From Natrarchaeobaculum sulfurireducens (GTDB lineage Archaea > Halobacteriota > Halobacteria > Halobacteriales > Natrialbaceae): a stretch of DNA of 64,000 nt. The translations under genes and the position numbers were made by a program. The stretch spans positions 1,984,001 to 2,048,000 of the forward strand of contig NZ_CP024047.1 in the NCBI RefSeq assembly GCF_003430825.1, written 5' to 3'. Of this stretch, positions 63,872 through 64,000 are shown piece by piece. Position 1 is the first letter of the stretch, and every line of letters starts with the position of its first letter. Below the pieces are notes generated by a model, which was not told the DNA's origin, made no database searches, and saw only the letters and a program-made list of their open reading frames with translations.

Positions 63872-64000
63872 TTAATTGTTCTCTCCAGAGCGGTCATAAC
63901 CATGCTCTCGCCTGTGGGCTCGAACGTCGACGTATGTCTTAGCACCCACAATAAGAGCGAGTAGCCCAACAGGCGATCCGGTAAAAGTTATCGCGGCCCC
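63872..64000 (-). CDS. 3' end of a membrane protein running off the window
   Basis: On the minus strand the frame is open from the window edge to a TAA at 63872-63874. The 42 visible residues give a hydrophobic helix (ITFTGSPVGLLALIVGAKTY) and then a hydrophilic tail (VDVRAHRREHGYDRSGENN). This looks like the last transmembrane helix and tail of an integral membrane protein, perhaps of the DUF6498 kind. Most of the gene is outside the window. Confidence 0.6.
   Translation of the reverse strand, partial: GAAITFTGSPVGLLALIVGAKTYVDVRAHRREHGYDRSGENN

Noticed and set aside
62700-64000. Possible CRISPR array or tRNA in the right-end low-GC region
   Set aside because: The repeats are few, unevenly spaced and in both directions. 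No tRNA T-arm consensus with a matching cloverleaf was found here or elsewhere in the window.

Overview
The window looks like the chromosome of a haloarchaeon (class Halobacteria). The genes are GC-rich and the proteins strongly acidic. Many genes start at an ATG or GTG about 26-33 bases after a TATA-like box, which fits leaderless archaeal transcripts. Signal peptides are twin-arginine with lipoboxes, and several families are typical of halophilic archaea: Bat-type regulators, CbiX-DUF3209 cobalamin genes, the PrkA-DUF444-SpoVR block and fused KorA. No tRNA, rRNA, CRISPR array or intact insertion sequence was seen.

Layout. (1) 1-5.0 kb: a lower-GC accessory patch. It holds the 3' part of a large unknown gene and two tandem Tat lipoprotein beta-propellers, created by a duplication whose junction is a 9-bp microhomology. 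It now abuts the cobalamin operon. (2) 5.0-12.1 kb: part of the anaerobic-type cobalamin operon (cbiG, two cbiH, a ferredoxin, a LAGLIDADG-like protein, cbiX, DUF3209, a cytoplasmic propeller). (3) 12.2-15.5 kb: a run of very acidic unknown proteins, two with glycine-zipper stretches, with an Arg-rich 20-codon ORF between them. (4) 15.6-26.3 kb: an acetate locus with three Usp proteins, two acetyl-CoA synthetases, a recombinase-like/PAS/GAF/Bat-HTH regulator between them, and a DUF4212 plus Na+/solute symporter pair. (5) 26.3-27.3 kb: two small conserved genes, then a 580-base gap. (6) 27.8-35.6 kb: prkA1-prkA2-DUF444-spoVR. (7) 35.6-46.4 kb: housekeeping and small genes, including glnA, an MFS permease, GDPD, a receiver protein, an SDR, SprT-like and EamA. 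(8) 46.5-55.3 kb: nitrous-oxide-reductase maturation genes (two nosD, two nosL, nosF, nosY, SCO1, a DsbD/SafE-type membrane protein), with no nosZ in view. (9) 55.4-62.5 kb: central carbon genes, namely Lrp, korAB, an E2 acyltransferase carrying a C-terminal OsmC domain, and a VOC protein. (10) 62.5-64.0 kb: a lower-GC tail with a repeat family, small orphan genes and the 3' end of a membrane protein leaving the window.

The strongest candidates for something undescribed are the E2-OsmC fusion, the LAGLIDADG-fold protein without catalytic acids inside the cobalamin operon, the acidic glycine-zipper cluster with its Arg-rich mini-ORF, and the recombinase-Bat fusion with an inverted-repeat operator in its promoter. 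All function calls rest on reading motifs by eye; no database search was run.
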